The position numbers were made by a program, and so were the translations under genes. Source: JAGNZR01 sp051656905 (lineage in GTDB: Bacteria; Fusobacteriota; Fusobacteriia; Fusobacteriales; Fusobacteriaceae). From it: a stretch of DNA of 64,000 nucleotides. The DNA is taken from contig JBOFJQ010000030.1 of assembly GCA_051656905.1 (NCBI GenBank), positions 1-64,000 of the forward strand, written 5' to 3'. Shown in pieces: positions 33,623 through 42,678 of this stretch. The notes beneath the pieces were generated by a model, which made no database searches, had not been told where the DNA came from, and was given only the letters and a program-made list of their open reading frames with translations. Each line of letters opens with the position of its first letter. Within the stretch, counting starts at the first letter, position 1.

Positions 33623-34441
33623 TTATTTTATTAATGTAGCTTTTTTTCCATTTAAAAGAATCTCGTCACTCATATTAAAAATTTCATCTATTATATAATT
33701 CCTATATGTTGAATTTCCTTCTGCTGCACTTAACCTCTCTCTTGCTCTCTCACCAGCTAATCCCATTGCACAAACTGCATCTACCACACTTTCTACCATG
33801 TTTTCTCTATTTGCTGCTATAAACCCTCCTATAAGAGCTGTAAGCATACATCCTGTTCCTGTTATTTTCGCCATCATCTCATGTCCATTTTTTACTATAT
33901 ACACAACTTCATTTTTGGCTATAATATCTATTTTTCCAGTTACTACAATTATAGAATCTAGTTTTTTTGAAAAATCCCCTATTATTTTTATTGTATTTAA
34001 TAAATTTTCCTCAGTTACTACATCCTCTAAATTAGCATCCACCCCTTTTGATCCTAAAGTTCCTAGTGCTAAAGCTTTTATCTCTGATATATTTCCGCAA
34101 ATAACCGAAAATTTCACCTCTTTTAAAAGTCTTTTTATCACTTCACCTCTTAAAGTAGAAGCTCCTACTCCAACTGGATCAAGAGTTACTGTATGTCCCA
34201 TTTTATTGGCTAATTTTCCTGCAAAAACCATTGATTCAACTGTTCTTGCATTTAACGTTCCTATATTTATATTTAATCCATTGCTTATTTTCACAATATC
34301 CTCTATCTCTCCAATTTCATCTGCCATAATTGGAGATGCTCCACAAGCTAATAAAATATTAGCACAATCATTCACAGTAACATAATTAGTTATATTATGA
34401 ATAATCGGATTTTTTTCTCTTATATTTTTAATTGTTTTCAT
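33623..34441 (-). CDS. thiM: Hydroxyethylthiazole kinase
   Basis: The 272-residue kinase phosphorylates hydroxyethylthiazole for thiamine salvage. It has IIHNITNYVTVNDCANILLA near the start, LDPVGVGASTLR, and TGTGCMLTALIGGF with the catalytic Cys. It overlaps cytX by 14 bases with its ribosome site GGAGGAG inside cytX, which suggests translational coupling. Confidence 0.95.
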   Translation of the reverse strand: MKTIKNIREKNPIIHNITNYVTVNDCANILLACGASPIMADEIGEIEDIVKISNGLNINIGTLNARTVESMVFAGKLANKMGHTVTLDPVGVGASTLRGEVIKRLLKEVKFSVICGNISEIKALALGTLGSKGVDANLEDVVTEENLLNTIKIIGDFSKKLDSIIVVTGKIDIIAKNEVVYIVKNGHEMMAKITGTGCMLTALIGGFIAANRENMVESVVDAVCAMGLAGERARERLSAAEGNSTYRNYIIDEIFNMSDEILLNGKKATLIK

Positions 34442-35600
34442 TTTTAACTCCTCCTATCTCTTTTCTGAAAATTTTATTAATTATAACTGTTAATATTAAA
34501 ATAATAACCATAACAGGAACAGTATTTCCAATAGGTGTTTCTATTTTCATAAAAAGTCTATATAAAACAAAACCAACTATCCAAATTCCAATATTAATGG
34601 AACTTAAATTATTTTTTGTATAGTCATTTTTTAAAATAAAATGATCTGCAATTTGTATAGCTACCATCGGTGCAAAAACAGATCCTATTAAATATAAAAA
34701 GCTTTCATACTGAGTAGTTGACGTAAACATCAATAAAATAACAGCTATTATACATGTTGCAACTCCTCCTTGTTTTTCTGTAATTTTACTCGATATAACT
34801 GTAGCACTTACCCCTGATGAATATGTATCTAAAAAAGTTGTTGTCACTGTGGATAAGATTATTATTAAAAGTCCACCAATACCAAATCCTGCTGTTTTCA
34901 TTATTTCTGCAATATCCATACTACCAGTATATATAACTACTCCCATACCTATAAAATACATCCATGAACTTGATAGAAAATACACTATTGAGCTTACAAG
35001 GACTGCTTTCTTAGGTTTTTTTGCATCCCATATATAATCAGATATCAAAGGTAACCACGACAGGGGCATAGCTATAGAAAGCTCCATAGCTCCCCCAAAT
35101 GTTATTCCACTTTTTAATATCTCTTTAGGTGTTCCTGAAAATATAATTTTACTCAAAAGCAAAGTTAATATAAAAAGAGTTATCATAGCAAATAAATTTA
35201 GCTTGTTCATTTTTTTTATATCCTTTACAATCCAAACTATAATTAATAAAGCTATTATTCCTCCCCATACCAAATCGCTTTCAAACTTAATTATACTGTT
35301 AGAAACTGAAGCTCCAGTGGCAATCATCACCGCTGTCCAACCTATAAGTTGCAAAATATTTAGACCTGAAAAAAAAAGTGCACCTTTTTTTCCAAAAGAA
35401 AGTTTTACACTTTCCATGGAATTTTTTCCAGTTCTTGCCCCTATTAATCCCACTAAATAAAAAATTATTCCTCCAATTAAATGCCCTAATAATATTGCAA
35501 TAGCACCTTTCCCCATTCCTAAAGGGGCTATTAAAGCTCCTGTCAATATCTCTGATATTGATATTGCTGCACCAAACCAAATTAAACCGTGATTCAACAT
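34428..35600 (-). CDS. cytX: Putative hydroxymethylpyrimidine transporter CytX
   Basis: The 390-residue NCS1-family membrane protein has about 12 hydrophobic segments, with WFGAAISISEILTGALIAPL at the start and ATGASVSN and STVTTTFLDTYSSGVSA in the pore helices. CytX is the HMP permease that usually stands under a TPP riboswitch. It is the first gene of the cytX-thiM-thiD operon, so thiamine is made here by salvage of both moieties. Confidence 0.88.
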   Translation of the reverse strand: MLNHGLIWFGAAISISEILTGALIAPLGMGKGAIAILLGHLIGGIIFYLVGLIGARTGKNSMESVKLSFGKKGALFFSGLNILQLIGWTAVMIATGASVSNSIIKFESDLVWGGIIALLIIVWIVKDIKKMNKLNLFAMITLFILTLLLSKIIFSGTPKEILKSGITFGGAMELSIAMPLSWLPLISDYIWDAKKPKKAVLVSSIVYFLSSSWMYFIGMGVVIYTGSMDIAEIMKTAGFGIGGLLIIILSTVTTTFLDTYSSGVSATVISSKITEKQGGVATCIIAVILLMFTSTTQYESFLYLIGSVFAPMVAIQIADHFILKNDYTKNNLSSINIGIWIVGFVLYRLFMKIETPIGNTVPVMVIILILTVIINKIFRKEIGGVKNENN

Positions 35601-35685
35601 AAAAACTCCTCCTAATTTCTCTTTTTATAATATGCGAACACTATAAAGCAATTAATATGAACAAGGAATTTCTCTTTTTTATAAA

Positions 35686-35720
35686 CAAAAAAAAGGAAAT
35701 ACCCTAAGATATTTCCTTTA
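35686..35720 (-). terminator. TPP-riboswitch terminator
   Basis: On the minus strand AAAGGAAATA pairs with TATTTCCTTT across TCTTAGGG, followed by eight T. It lies between the aptamer and cytX and is the likely expression platform. Confidence 0.85.
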
Positions 35721-35732
35721 AACAAAGCACAT

Positions 35733-35826
35733 GCTATATACTTCCTCCGTTGGCATTATCCAAATCAGGTATAAGGGTCGAAGTTGATTACTTCCTCTCA
35801 GCCTGCTTACAAGCTCCCCCGTTCAA
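35733..35826 (-). ncRNA. TPP riboswitch (THI element)
   Basis: Read on the minus strand it carries the conserved pieces ACGGGGGAGC, GGCTGAGAGG, GACCCTTATACCTGATTTG and ATAATGCCAACGGAGGAAG. These are the thiamine pyrophosphate aptamer core. It precedes cytX-thiM-thiD and should switch off the operon when TPP is bound. Confidence 0.97.
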
Positions 35827-35843
35827 TATTAAATTATAAAATA

Positions 35844-35878
35844 ATACTCTCTTTACATTCATAGTGCAAAGAGAGTAT
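35844..35878. repeat. 11-bp inverted repeat at the TPP-operon promoter / atoE end
   Basis: ATACTCTCTTT (35844-35854) and AAAGAGAGTAT (35868-35878) form a perfect repeat with a 13-base loop. It overlaps the -10 region of the TPP-operon promoter and could also be the terminator of the preceding ato operon's antisense direction; on the minus strand the arm is followed by a T-rich stretch. Confidence 0.6.
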
Positions 35879-35903
35879 AACAAAATATATTTCTATTAGT
35901 CAA
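35874..35903 (-). promoter_or_regulatory. Promoter of the cytX-thiM-thiD transcript
   Basis: On the minus strand TTGACT (35903-35898), then 17-18 bases, then TTATAC/TATACT (35880-35874). It starts the transcript about 45 bases before the TPP aptamer. Confidence 0.55.
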
Positions 35904-35934
35904 TTATTTTTTCTAAAATTTTAGAATTTTAATT

Positions 35935-37311
35935 TTAGAAAAAGAAAAATCCAGTTGAGATTATAACTCCAGATACGATTGTTACTATTAAACAATATCC
36001 CATAATATCTTTTGCTCCTAATCCTGCAATTCCTAATGCTGGAAGTGCCCAGAATGGCTGTATCATATTAGTCCATGCATCTCCCCAAGCAATAGCCATA
36101 GCTGTTTTAGCAGCTGGAACCCCTAATGCTAATCCTGCTGGCATCATTATTGGAGCTTGAACTGCCCATTGACCTCCACCAGAAGGAACAAAGAAGTTAA
36201 CTAATCCTGCACTTATAAATGAGAAAAGTGGGAATGTTCTTACTGTTGATATTCCTACAAAGAAATTCGACATTTGTGACGCAAGAGATAACCCGTCCAT
36301 ATTTTTACCAACCATTATTCCCATTATACCTGCATAGAAAGGGAATTGTAATATAATTCCTGCACTTCCCTTTGTTGCTTCGTATATAGCGTCTAAGAAT
36401 CTTCTAGGAGTTCCATGTAAAATTATTCCTAAGAATAAAAATATGAAGTTAACTATATCTAAATTTAGTGCAAAACCTTTTGTTGCTAAATAATATACTA
36501 TATAAGTGAATCCCATAACTCCTAAAATCATTGATAAAACTTTACTATTTTCTAATTTTTCTGCTGGAGTCATATCCGCTCTATTTTTTTCTATTTTTTC
36601 TTCTTCAACTAGCAATTTAGAATCAATTGTTACTACATCTTCATCACTAGGACACATAGCTCTATTTAGAAGTGGTAAAGCTATAAGTAAAGCAACAACT
36701 ATAAATATATTCATAGGTGAAAATAGTGTTTCTGATGTAGGAATAGAAGCTGCTATTGCTCCTGCTGTCTGTTTCTTTAACGCTTCTCCACCAGATGCTA
36801 ATTGCAATGGAATAGACCCTGAAAATCCACCATGCCATACAACGAAACCTGAATAAGCTGAAGCTATTAACAATCTATAATCTACACCCTTTAATTTTCT
36901 TGCAATTTCTTTTGCAAAAAGCGCACCAATTACAAGACCAAATCCCCAGTTTATTAAACTTGCAACTGTAGAAACTAATGTTACTACAACTATTGCTTGT
37001 CCTGGAGTTTTTAATTTTGATGCTAAATTTTCAAGTCCTCTTTTAAATACTGGTGAACTTGCCATTGTGTGACCTGTTACCAATACTAATGCCATCTGCA
37101 TTGAGAAAGATAGTAATGACCAGAATCCACCTGCCCAATTTTTTATTACTCCAATTGGAGATTGATTTGTAAATATTACTGAACAGATAAATACAATAAA
37201 TGTTAGCAAAGCACAAAATAAAAATGGATCTGGTAAATATTTCTGCATTATACCTACGCAAAAATGTGTAAATCTCTTAAAAAGCCCCTCTTTTTTCATT
37301 TCTTTTTTCAC
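35935..37311 (-). CDS. atoE: Short-chain fatty acid transporter AtoE
   Basis: The 458-residue membrane protein matches the AtoE family. Marks are KYLPDPFLFCALLTF near the start, NWGFGLVIGALFAKEIAR, FVPSGGGQWAVQAPI and WGDAWTNMIQPFWALP. Start is a GTG at 37311 with AAGGAGGG about 11 bases before it. It follows the two CoA-transferase genes, and probably imports or exports butyrate or similar acids. Confidence 0.93.
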   Translation of the reverse strand: MKKEMKKEGLFKRFTHFCVGIMQKYLPDPFLFCALLTFIVFICSVIFTNQSPIGVIKNWAGGFWSLLSFSMQMALVLVTGHTMASSPVFKRGLENLASKLKTPGQAIVVVTLVSTVASLINWGFGLVIGALFAKEIARKLKGVDYRLLIASAYSGFVVWHGGFSGSIPLQLASGGEALKKQTAGAIAASIPTSETLFSPMNIFIVVALLIALPLLNRAMCPSDEDVVTIDSKLLVEEEKIEKNRADMTPAEKLENSKVLSMILGVMGFTYIVYYLATKGFALNLDIVNFIFLFLGIILHGTPRRFLDAIYEATKGSAGIILQFPFYAGIMGIMVGKNMDGLSLASQMSNFFVGISTVRTFPLFSFISAGLVNFFVPSGGGQWAVQAPIMMPAGLALGVPAAKTAMAIAWGDAWTNMIQPFWALPALGIAGLGAKDIMGYCLIVTIVSGVIISTGFFFF

Positions 37312-37333
37312 TTTTGTAATTCCCTCCTTGAAC

Positions 37334-37999
37334 CTATTTTCCCATAACTTTCAAGTTTTCAGAAACTATAAGTTTAACCTCTGTAAAAGCTTGAATATCC
37401 TCAACTGAAGAATAAGGAGATATTTCTGTTAATAAAAGTCCCTCTTTAGTTACTTCCATTACCCCTTTTTCAGTTACAATTAAATTTACTTGAGATGCAG
37501 CCGTTAAAGGCAAATTGCACTCTTTTAAAATTTTAATACTTCCTTTAGCTGTATGCTCCATTGCAACTATAACTTTTTTAGCCCCTACAACTAAATCCAT
37601 AGCTCCACCCATTCCTGGAACCATTTTCCCTGGAACCATCCAGTTTGCTAAATTTCCTTTTTCATCTACTTGTAGAGCTCCTAAAACTGTTGCATCTACA
37701 TGTCCACCTCTAATTATTGAAAAAGATGTAAAACTATCAAAGAAAGCTCCACCTTCTAAAAGAGTAGCTGGACCTCCTCCTGCATTTGTAATCTTATTAT
37801 CTATTGGTTCTGCTGGTGCTCCACCCATTCCAATTATTCCATTTTCTGATTCTAACATTACATTTACATCACTAGGGATAAATGCAGCAACTTCTGTTGG
37901 TAGACCAATACCAAGATTAACAACATCTCCATCTTTAAATTCTTTTGCTACTCTTGTTGCAATTATCTCTCTAATTTGTTCTTTTGTTAACTCAGCCAT
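37334..37999 (-). CDS. atoA: CoA-transferase beta subunit (AtoA type)
   Basis: The 221-residue subunit begins with an IATRVAKEFKDGDVVNLGIG stretch and has the catalytic Glu in the ESENGIIGMG motif of family I CoA-transferases. It pairs with AtoD (38000-38653), immediately upstream with no gap. The enzyme moves CoA between acetate/butyrate and acetoacetate or similar acids. AtoE follows. The ribosome site lies inside the end of atoD. Confidence 0.93.
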   Translation of the reverse strand: MAELTKEQIREIIATRVAKEFKDGDVVNLGIGLPTEVAAFIPSDVNVMLESENGIIGMGGAPAEPIDNKITNAGGGPATLLEGGAFFDSFTSFSIIRGGHVDATVLGALQVDEKGNLANWMVPGKMVPGMGGAMDLVVGAKKVIVAMEHTAKGSIKILKECNLPLTAASQVNLIVTEKGVMEVTKEGLLLTEISPYSSVEDIQAFTEVKLIVSENLKVMGK

Positions 38000-38653
38000 T
38001 TATCTCTTTCCTCCTTGAATGATATAATCTACATATATTCCTGGTACTACTATTTCTTTAGGATCTAAAGCTCCATCTATTATTTCATCCGCTTCAACTA
38101 TTACTAAATCTGATGCTGTTGCCATTACAGGATTAAAGTTTCTACTTGACCCTTCATAAGATAAGTTTCCATATTTATCAGCTTTCGAAGCATAAATTAA
38201 TGAAACATCTGCCTTTATAGCTTTTTCTAATATAAATTTATTTCCATTAACCTCAATTATTTCTTTTCCCTCTTCAACCATAGTTCCAAGTCCTGTAGGT
38301 GTTAAAATTCCACCAAGTCCTGCTCCACCAGCACGAATAATCTCAGCTAGAGTCCCTTGAGGTGTTAAAACTACCTCCATCTCTCCTGAATGCATTTGTT
38401 TTCCAGTTTCAGCATTTGTTCCTATATGAGAGCAAATAACTTTTTTTATTCTCTTCTGTGTTACTAACTGCCCTCTATCAGCATCAGAATAACTTGTATC
38501 GTTAGATATCATAGTTAAATCTTTTACATCATTTTTAATCATCTCTTCAATTATAATTTTAGGAACTCCCGTTTTTAGAAAACCTCCAATCATAACTGTC
38601 ATACCATTCTTAACATGTTTTCCAGCTTCTTCTACAGATACTACTTTTTTCAC
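38000..38653 (-). CDS. atoD: CoA-transferase alpha subunit (AtoD type)
   Basis: The 217-residue subunit has MIGGFLKTGVPKIIIEEM near the start and IRAGGAGLGGILTPTGLGT, the family I CoA-transferase alpha pattern, and EGSSRNFNPVMATAS. It is the first gene of the atoD-atoA-atoE operon. No regulator or promoter with clear hexamers was found in the 170 bases upstream. Confidence 0.93.
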   Translation of the reverse strand: MKKVVSVEEAGKHVKNGMTVMIGGFLKTGVPKIIIEEMIKNDVKDLTMISNDTSYSDADRGQLVTQKRIKKVICSHIGTNAETGKQMHSGEMEVVLTPQGTLAEIIRAGGAGLGGILTPTGLGTMVEEGKEIIEVNGNKFILEKAIKADVSLIYASKADKYGNLSYEGSSRNFNPVMATASDLVIVEADEIIDGALDPKEIVVPGIYVDYIIQGGKR

Positions 38654-38814
38654 AATTTCCTCCCTTAAATATTTATATTATAAATAAATCTTAACAACCC
38701 TATTGTAACCAAAATCTTTTGAGAAGTAATTCTATATTGCACTGTATTAATTAAAACATATTTTCTTTTTTTTCTCAAGAATTTTCTTACCTTTTTACCA
38801 TTTTTATGTTTTAA

Positions 38815-38862
38815 AATTAAAAAAAAGACCAAACGTTCTATTCTAGTTCAGTCTTTTTTTGA
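38815..38862 (-). terminator. Terminator after the HutC-type regulator gene
   Basis: On the minus strand AAAAAAGACTGAAC pairs with GTTTGGTCTTTTTT (two G-U pairs), followed by T run. It ends the GntR/UTRA gene. Confidence 0.7.
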
Positions 38863-38888
38863 GGTATTTTTAGCTAATAAATGAGATT

Positions 38889-39647
38889 CTAGTTAACAAT
38901 TCTTTGTCTAACAAAAGAAAAGTTAATAATATTTGTATTTACATACTCTTTTGCATATATTAGAGGTTTGTTATTATCGTCATAATTTGTTCCTGTTATA
39001 ACCAAGAAAGATTTTATTTCGTTATCACATTTAAATATTTTTTTTAATTCAACATTTTCAAGTGTTGTCGTTGTTGAAATCTCTGATTTTTCCCAAATAA
39101 TTTTTTTATTACACTCTGCATGAAAAAAATCGAATATTGAATTTTCATATTTTTTAATATCTTCACAACTCTCTTCTTTTAATAGCAAAGAGGCTGGAAA
39201 ATAATCTATACAATAAACACATGGTGTTTTATCAGCATAAAAAGTTTTCTTAGCTACTACAACTTTTTCTTTCATAGGGATTCTAAGTTCTTTAGCAATC
39301 TTTTCATCATCTAACTCTTTAATAACATAGTTAATATTTTTAACAGAAGTTGAATATCCACTATTCTTTATTATTTCACTAAAAGCCTTCATAGGAGTTA
39401 ATTGAACATTCATTTTTAGCGCTTCAACATTTATAAAAGTTCCTTTTCCATGTTTTCTAAAAATCAATCCTTCTGATGCAAGTTCATTAAGTGCAGATCT
39501 TACTGTAATTCTACTTACATTCAACAGAGAGCTTAAATCATCTTCACTAGGCAACTTATTGCTATGACCATAATCTAAATTCTTTATATATTTATATATA
39601 TTTTCTTTTACTAATTTTGTAAGATTTTTAACATTAATACTTTCCAT
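38889..39647 (-). CDS. GntR-family regulator, HutC/UTRA type
   Basis: The 252-residue protein has an N-terminal winged helix (KLPSEDDLSSLLNVSRITVR, then SALNELASEGLIFRKHGKGT) and a C-terminal UTRA ligand domain (about 90-250). I start at the ATG at 39647 after TTGGAGG; the frame also has a TTG four codons earlier, inside the ribosome site. It is divergent from the 8-oxoguanine-deaminase-like gene, and a palindrome with arms AATAGGTA/TACCTATT lies between, so it likely senses a purine and controls that operon. Confidence 0.9.
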   Translation of the reverse strand: MESINVKNLTKLVKENIYKYIKNLDYGHSNKLPSEDDLSSLLNVSRITVRSALNELASEGLIFRKHGKGTFINVEALKMNVQLTPMKAFSEIIKNSGYSTSVKNINYVIKELDDEKIAKELRIPMKEKVVVAKKTFYADKTPCVYCIDYFPASLLLKEESCEDIKKYENSIFDFFHAECNKKIIWEKSEISTTTTLENVELKKIFKCDNEIKSFLVITGTNYDDNNKPLIYAKEYVNTNIINFSFVRQRIVN

Positions 39648-39811
39648 TTTTGCCTCCAACTTCTCATATTATCTAATTTGTATTATAGCATAGACTTTTT
39701 ATTTTTTATATTCTTATCTATTTTTCTACTTAAACCCTTTATATTTCGATAGCAAACAATGTTTTTAGAACTTTATCAGAACATAAAATTTAAAAAACAG
39801 ACAAAAAAAGT

Positions 39812-39840
39812 TTGACATTTAAAATCTTTTATAATAGAAT
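39812..39840 (+). promoter_or_regulatory. Promoter of the deaminase-NCS2 operon
   Basis: TTGACA (39812-39817), 17-base spacer, TAGAAT (39835-39840). The start would be near 39847, inside the palindrome at 39846-39862. Confidence 0.65.
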
Positions 39841-39845
39841 CTAGA

Positions 39846-39862
39846 AATAGGTAATACCTATT
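39846..39862. promoter_or_regulatory. Palindromic operator for the HutC-type regulator
   Basis: AATAGGTA-A-TACCTATT is a perfect inverted repeat of two 8-base arms about a single base. It sits on the transcription start of the deaminase operon and between the divergent GntR/UTRA gene and that operon. Confidence 0.75.
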
Positions 39863-39897
39863 ACGTATTACAAAATTGTTGAAGGAGAAAATATAAT

Positions 39898-41259
39898 ATG
39901 GAAAAATTATTAATTAAAAATGCAAAAGCTATTATCAGTTGTGATAACAATGACCAAGTTTACAATGAAGGATGTAATATTTACATTGAAAATGGGGTCA
40001 TAAAAAATATTGGTCCTGAGTGTTTTGAGGCAGATAGAGTTATTGACGCTACTGATATGTTAATTTATCCTGGACTAGTTAACACACACCATCACCTTTA
40101 TCAAGTCTTTACTAGAAATCTTCCACAAGTACAAAATATGGAACTTTTCCCTTGGCTTTTAACACTTTATGAGATTTGGAAAAATTTAGATGAAAAAACA
40201 ATAAAATATAGTTCATTAGTTGGAATTGGGGAACTTGCAAAAAATGGTTGTACAACTGTTTTCGATCACCACTATGTTTTCCCTAATGGAATAGGTAACA
40301 ACCTTATAGATGTTCAATTTAAAGCGGCTGAAGAGATTGGAGTAAGAATGCACTCTTCAAGAGGTAGTATGTCTCTTAGTAAAAAAGACGGTGGACTTCC
40401 TCCAGATACTGTAGTGCAAACAGTAGATGAAATTTTAGCTGATTCAGAAAGATTAATAAAACAATATCATGACTCTAAACCATTCTCTATGAGACAAATG
40501 GTTCTTGCTCCTTGCTCTCCATTCAGTGTAACTGGTGAACTAATGAGCAAATCTGCTGTACTTGCTAGAAAATACGGTGTTAGACTTCACACTCACCTTT
40601 GCGAAACAATTGATGAAGAAAACTTTACTCTAGAGAAATTTGGAATGAGACCTCTTGAATATATGGCATCTTTAGGATGGGTTGGTCCAGATGTATGGTA
40701 TGCACACGGTATTCATTTCAACGATGAAGAGCTTGATTTATTGGCTAAAACAAAAACTGGAGTAGCTCACTGTCCTGTTTCAAATATGAAACTATCATCT
40801 GGTATTGCTAGAGTATCTGAAATGATTAAAAAAGGGATTCCAGTAGGACTTGCTGTTGATGGAAGTGCTAGTAATGATGGTTCTAACTTATTAGAAGAAA
40901 TAAGAGTTGGTTTCTTACTTCAAAGATTAAAATATAGTAACGAATCAGCTTCTGGTTATGATATATTAAAGATTGCTACTCGTGGAGGAGCTCAAATTCT
41001 TGGAAGAGATGATATTGGTCAACTTGCTGTTGGAAAAGCTGCAGATTTATTCTTCATCGACTCTAATAGAATGGAATTAGTTGGTACTCATTCTGATTAT
41101 AAATCAATACTTGGTACTGTTGGAGTAAAAGAAAGTGTTGATCTTACTATGGTTGGAGGAAAAATAATAGTAGAAAATGGTAAACTTGTAAATGTAAATG
41201 AAAAAGAGATTACTAAAGCTGCAAATATTTTTGTAAACGAGTTAATATCTAAAGCATAA
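39898..41259 (+). CDS. Amidohydrolase, 8-oxoguanine deaminase-like
   Basis: The 453-residue enzyme has the amidohydrolase metal site: HxH in NTHHHLYQ, a His in HTHLCET, a His in AHGIHFN and the Asp in VDGSASNDG. The segments VFTRNLPQVQNMELFPWL, TTVFDHHYVFP and MHSSRGSMSLSKKDGGLPP are typical of the 8-oxoguanine deaminase / hydroxyatrazine hydrolase group, where 8-oxoguanine becomes urate. Substrate is inferred from family. The next gene is an NCS2 permease 36 bases on. Confidence 0.8.
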   Translation: MEKLLIKNAKAIISCDNNDQVYNEGCNIYIENGVIKNIGPECFEADRVIDATDMLIYPGLVNTHHHLYQVFTRNLPQVQNMELFPWLLTLYEIWKNLDEKTIKYSSLVGIGELAKNGCTTVFDHHYVFPNGIGNNLIDVQFKAAEEIGVRMHSSRGSMSLSKKDGGLPPDTVVQTVDEILADSERLIKQYHDSKPFSMRQMVLAPCSPFSVTGELMSKSAVLARKYGVRLHTHLCETIDEENFTLEKFGMRPLEYMASLGWVGPDVWYAHGIHFNDEELDLLAKTKTGVAHCPVSNMKLSSGIARVSEMIKKGIPVGLAVDGSASNDGSNLLEEIRVGFLLQRLKYSNESASGYDILKIATRGGAQILGRDDIGQLAVGKAADLFFIDSNRMELVGTHSDYKSILGTVGVKESVDLTMVGGKIIVENGKLVNVNEKEITKAANIFVNELISKA

Positions 41260-41295
41260 TTCTAATAATTACTATACTAAACTGTGGAGGCAAAT

Positions 41296-42615
41296 GTGGA
41301 AAAAGGGATTTATAAAGTAAATGGAGATATCACAATTAGTGAACAAATTATATATGGTATACAGCATGTAATATCAATGTGTACTGGTGTCTTAGTAGTT
41401 CCTTTAATAATAGGAAGTACTTTAGGAATTGATAAAGAAGCTTTACAATATCTTATAGGTGCATCATTCATGATGGCTGGAATAGGAACTTTAATACAAT
41501 CTTCAGGTTTTTTCAAAGGGATAGGGATAAAACTTTTAGCCATAGAAGGGGTTAGTTTTATAGGTATGATGTCTCTTTCTAGTATAGCTTTAAAGTATAA
41601 GGGAATTGATCCCATGTTAGGATTACAAGTAATGTTTGGAGCAACTATTGTTGTTGGAGCAATTACTATGCTTATAGCTCCTTTCTTCGGAAAAATCTTA
41701 AAATATTTTCCATTTTTAGTATCTGGAATCATAGTAACAATGTTAGGTCTTTCATTAATGCCAACTGCAATTGCATGGATTGGTGGTGGATTTGGGGCTG
41801 GTAAAAACTTTGGTAGTTTCTTAAATTTAGGATTAGCACTTTTTACTTTCGTTGTGATTTTATTAGTTCAAAAATATGGAAAAGGAACTTTTGCTAATTT
41901 AGCTATTCTATTCGGAATCGCATTAGGAACAATCCTTGGTGGTTTTCTAGGTTTCACAAATTTAGATGCTGTTAGAAATGCTGGTATTTTAAGTGTTAAC
42001 AGACCTTTCTTATTTGGAATTCCTAAGTTTGAATTATCTGCTATTCTATCTTTAAGTCTTGTGCAAATTGCAACACTTGTTGAAGGAATTGGAAACCAAA
42101 TAAATTTAACAAATGCTTCAGGTGAACAGTTAGACAATAAAAATCTTGTTTCTGGTATAAAAGGACATGGTTTTACTACAATGTTAGCAGGATTATTCAA
42201 CTCTTTTCCACATGGAATTTTCGCACAAAATATAGGGTTAGTTGAAATTAGTAAAGTTACAAACAGAAAAGTTGGAATCACTTCAGGACTATTACTTATT
42301 TTAGTAAGTTTATTCCCTAAAGTAATATCTTTCATCACTATTATCCCTGATCCTGTATTAGGTGGAGCTGCAATTATCATGTTCGGAGTTATAGTTGCAA
42401 ATGGTATCAGAATGATTGGAAGTATCTCTTTTACCAATAATCAAAATATTATAGTTGTTGCTGCAAGTATCACAATGGGACTAATTCCTGTTATGAATCC
42501 TGCTGTTTTAAGTTTCTTCCCAGGAAATATAAAATTATTATTTGAAAATGCAATTGTTTTAGGTGGTCTTACTGCGGTAATATTAAATGCTTACTTCAAT
42601 GGAATCGAAAAATAA
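41296..42615 (+). CDS. NCS2 nucleobase:cation symporter (xanthine/uric acid/uracil permease family)
   Basis: The 439-residue membrane protein starts at the GTG at 41296, which has TGGAGG before it; a GTG at 41284 lies inside that site. It has about 12-14 hydrophobic segments and the family pore motif VEGIGNQINLTNASG (residues about 262-276), equivalent to the E-x-x-G-x-x-N loop that binds the nucleobase. It probably imports the purine used by the preceding deaminase, such as urate, xanthine or an oxidised purine. A terminator follows. Confidence 0.85.
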   Translation: MEKGIYKVNGDITISEQIIYGIQHVISMCTGVLVVPLIIGSTLGIDKEALQYLIGASFMMAGIGTLIQSSGFFKGIGIKLLAIEGVSFIGMMSLSSIALKYKGIDPMLGLQVMFGATIVVGAITMLIAPFFGKILKYFPFLVSGIIVTMLGLSLMPTAIAWIGGGFGAGKNFGSFLNLGLALFTFVVILLVQKYGKGTFANLAILFGIALGTILGGFLGFTNLDAVRNAGILSVNRPFLFGIPKFELSAILSLSLVQIATLVEGIGNQINLTNASGEQLDNKNLVSGIKGHGFTTMLAGLFNSFPHGIFAQNIGLVEISKVTNRKVGITSGLLLILVSLFPKVISFITIIPDPVLGGAAIIMFGVIVANGIRMIGSISFTNNQNIIVVAASITMGLIPVMNPAVLSFFPGNIKLLFENAIVLGGLTAVILNAYFNGIEK

Positions 42616-42636
42616 TAGCAACAATTATTAAGTATT

Positions 42637-42672
42637 AAAAAAGGCTGTGAACCCCAGTTCACAGCCTTTTAC
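42637..42672. terminator. Terminator between the permease and the second lrgB
   Basis: AAAAAGGCTGTGAAC pairs with GTTCACAGCCTTTTA across CCCC, followed by T-rich sequence. It serves the convergent permease (plus) and lrgB (minus) genes. Confidence 0.88.
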
Positions 42673-42678
42673 TTTTGT

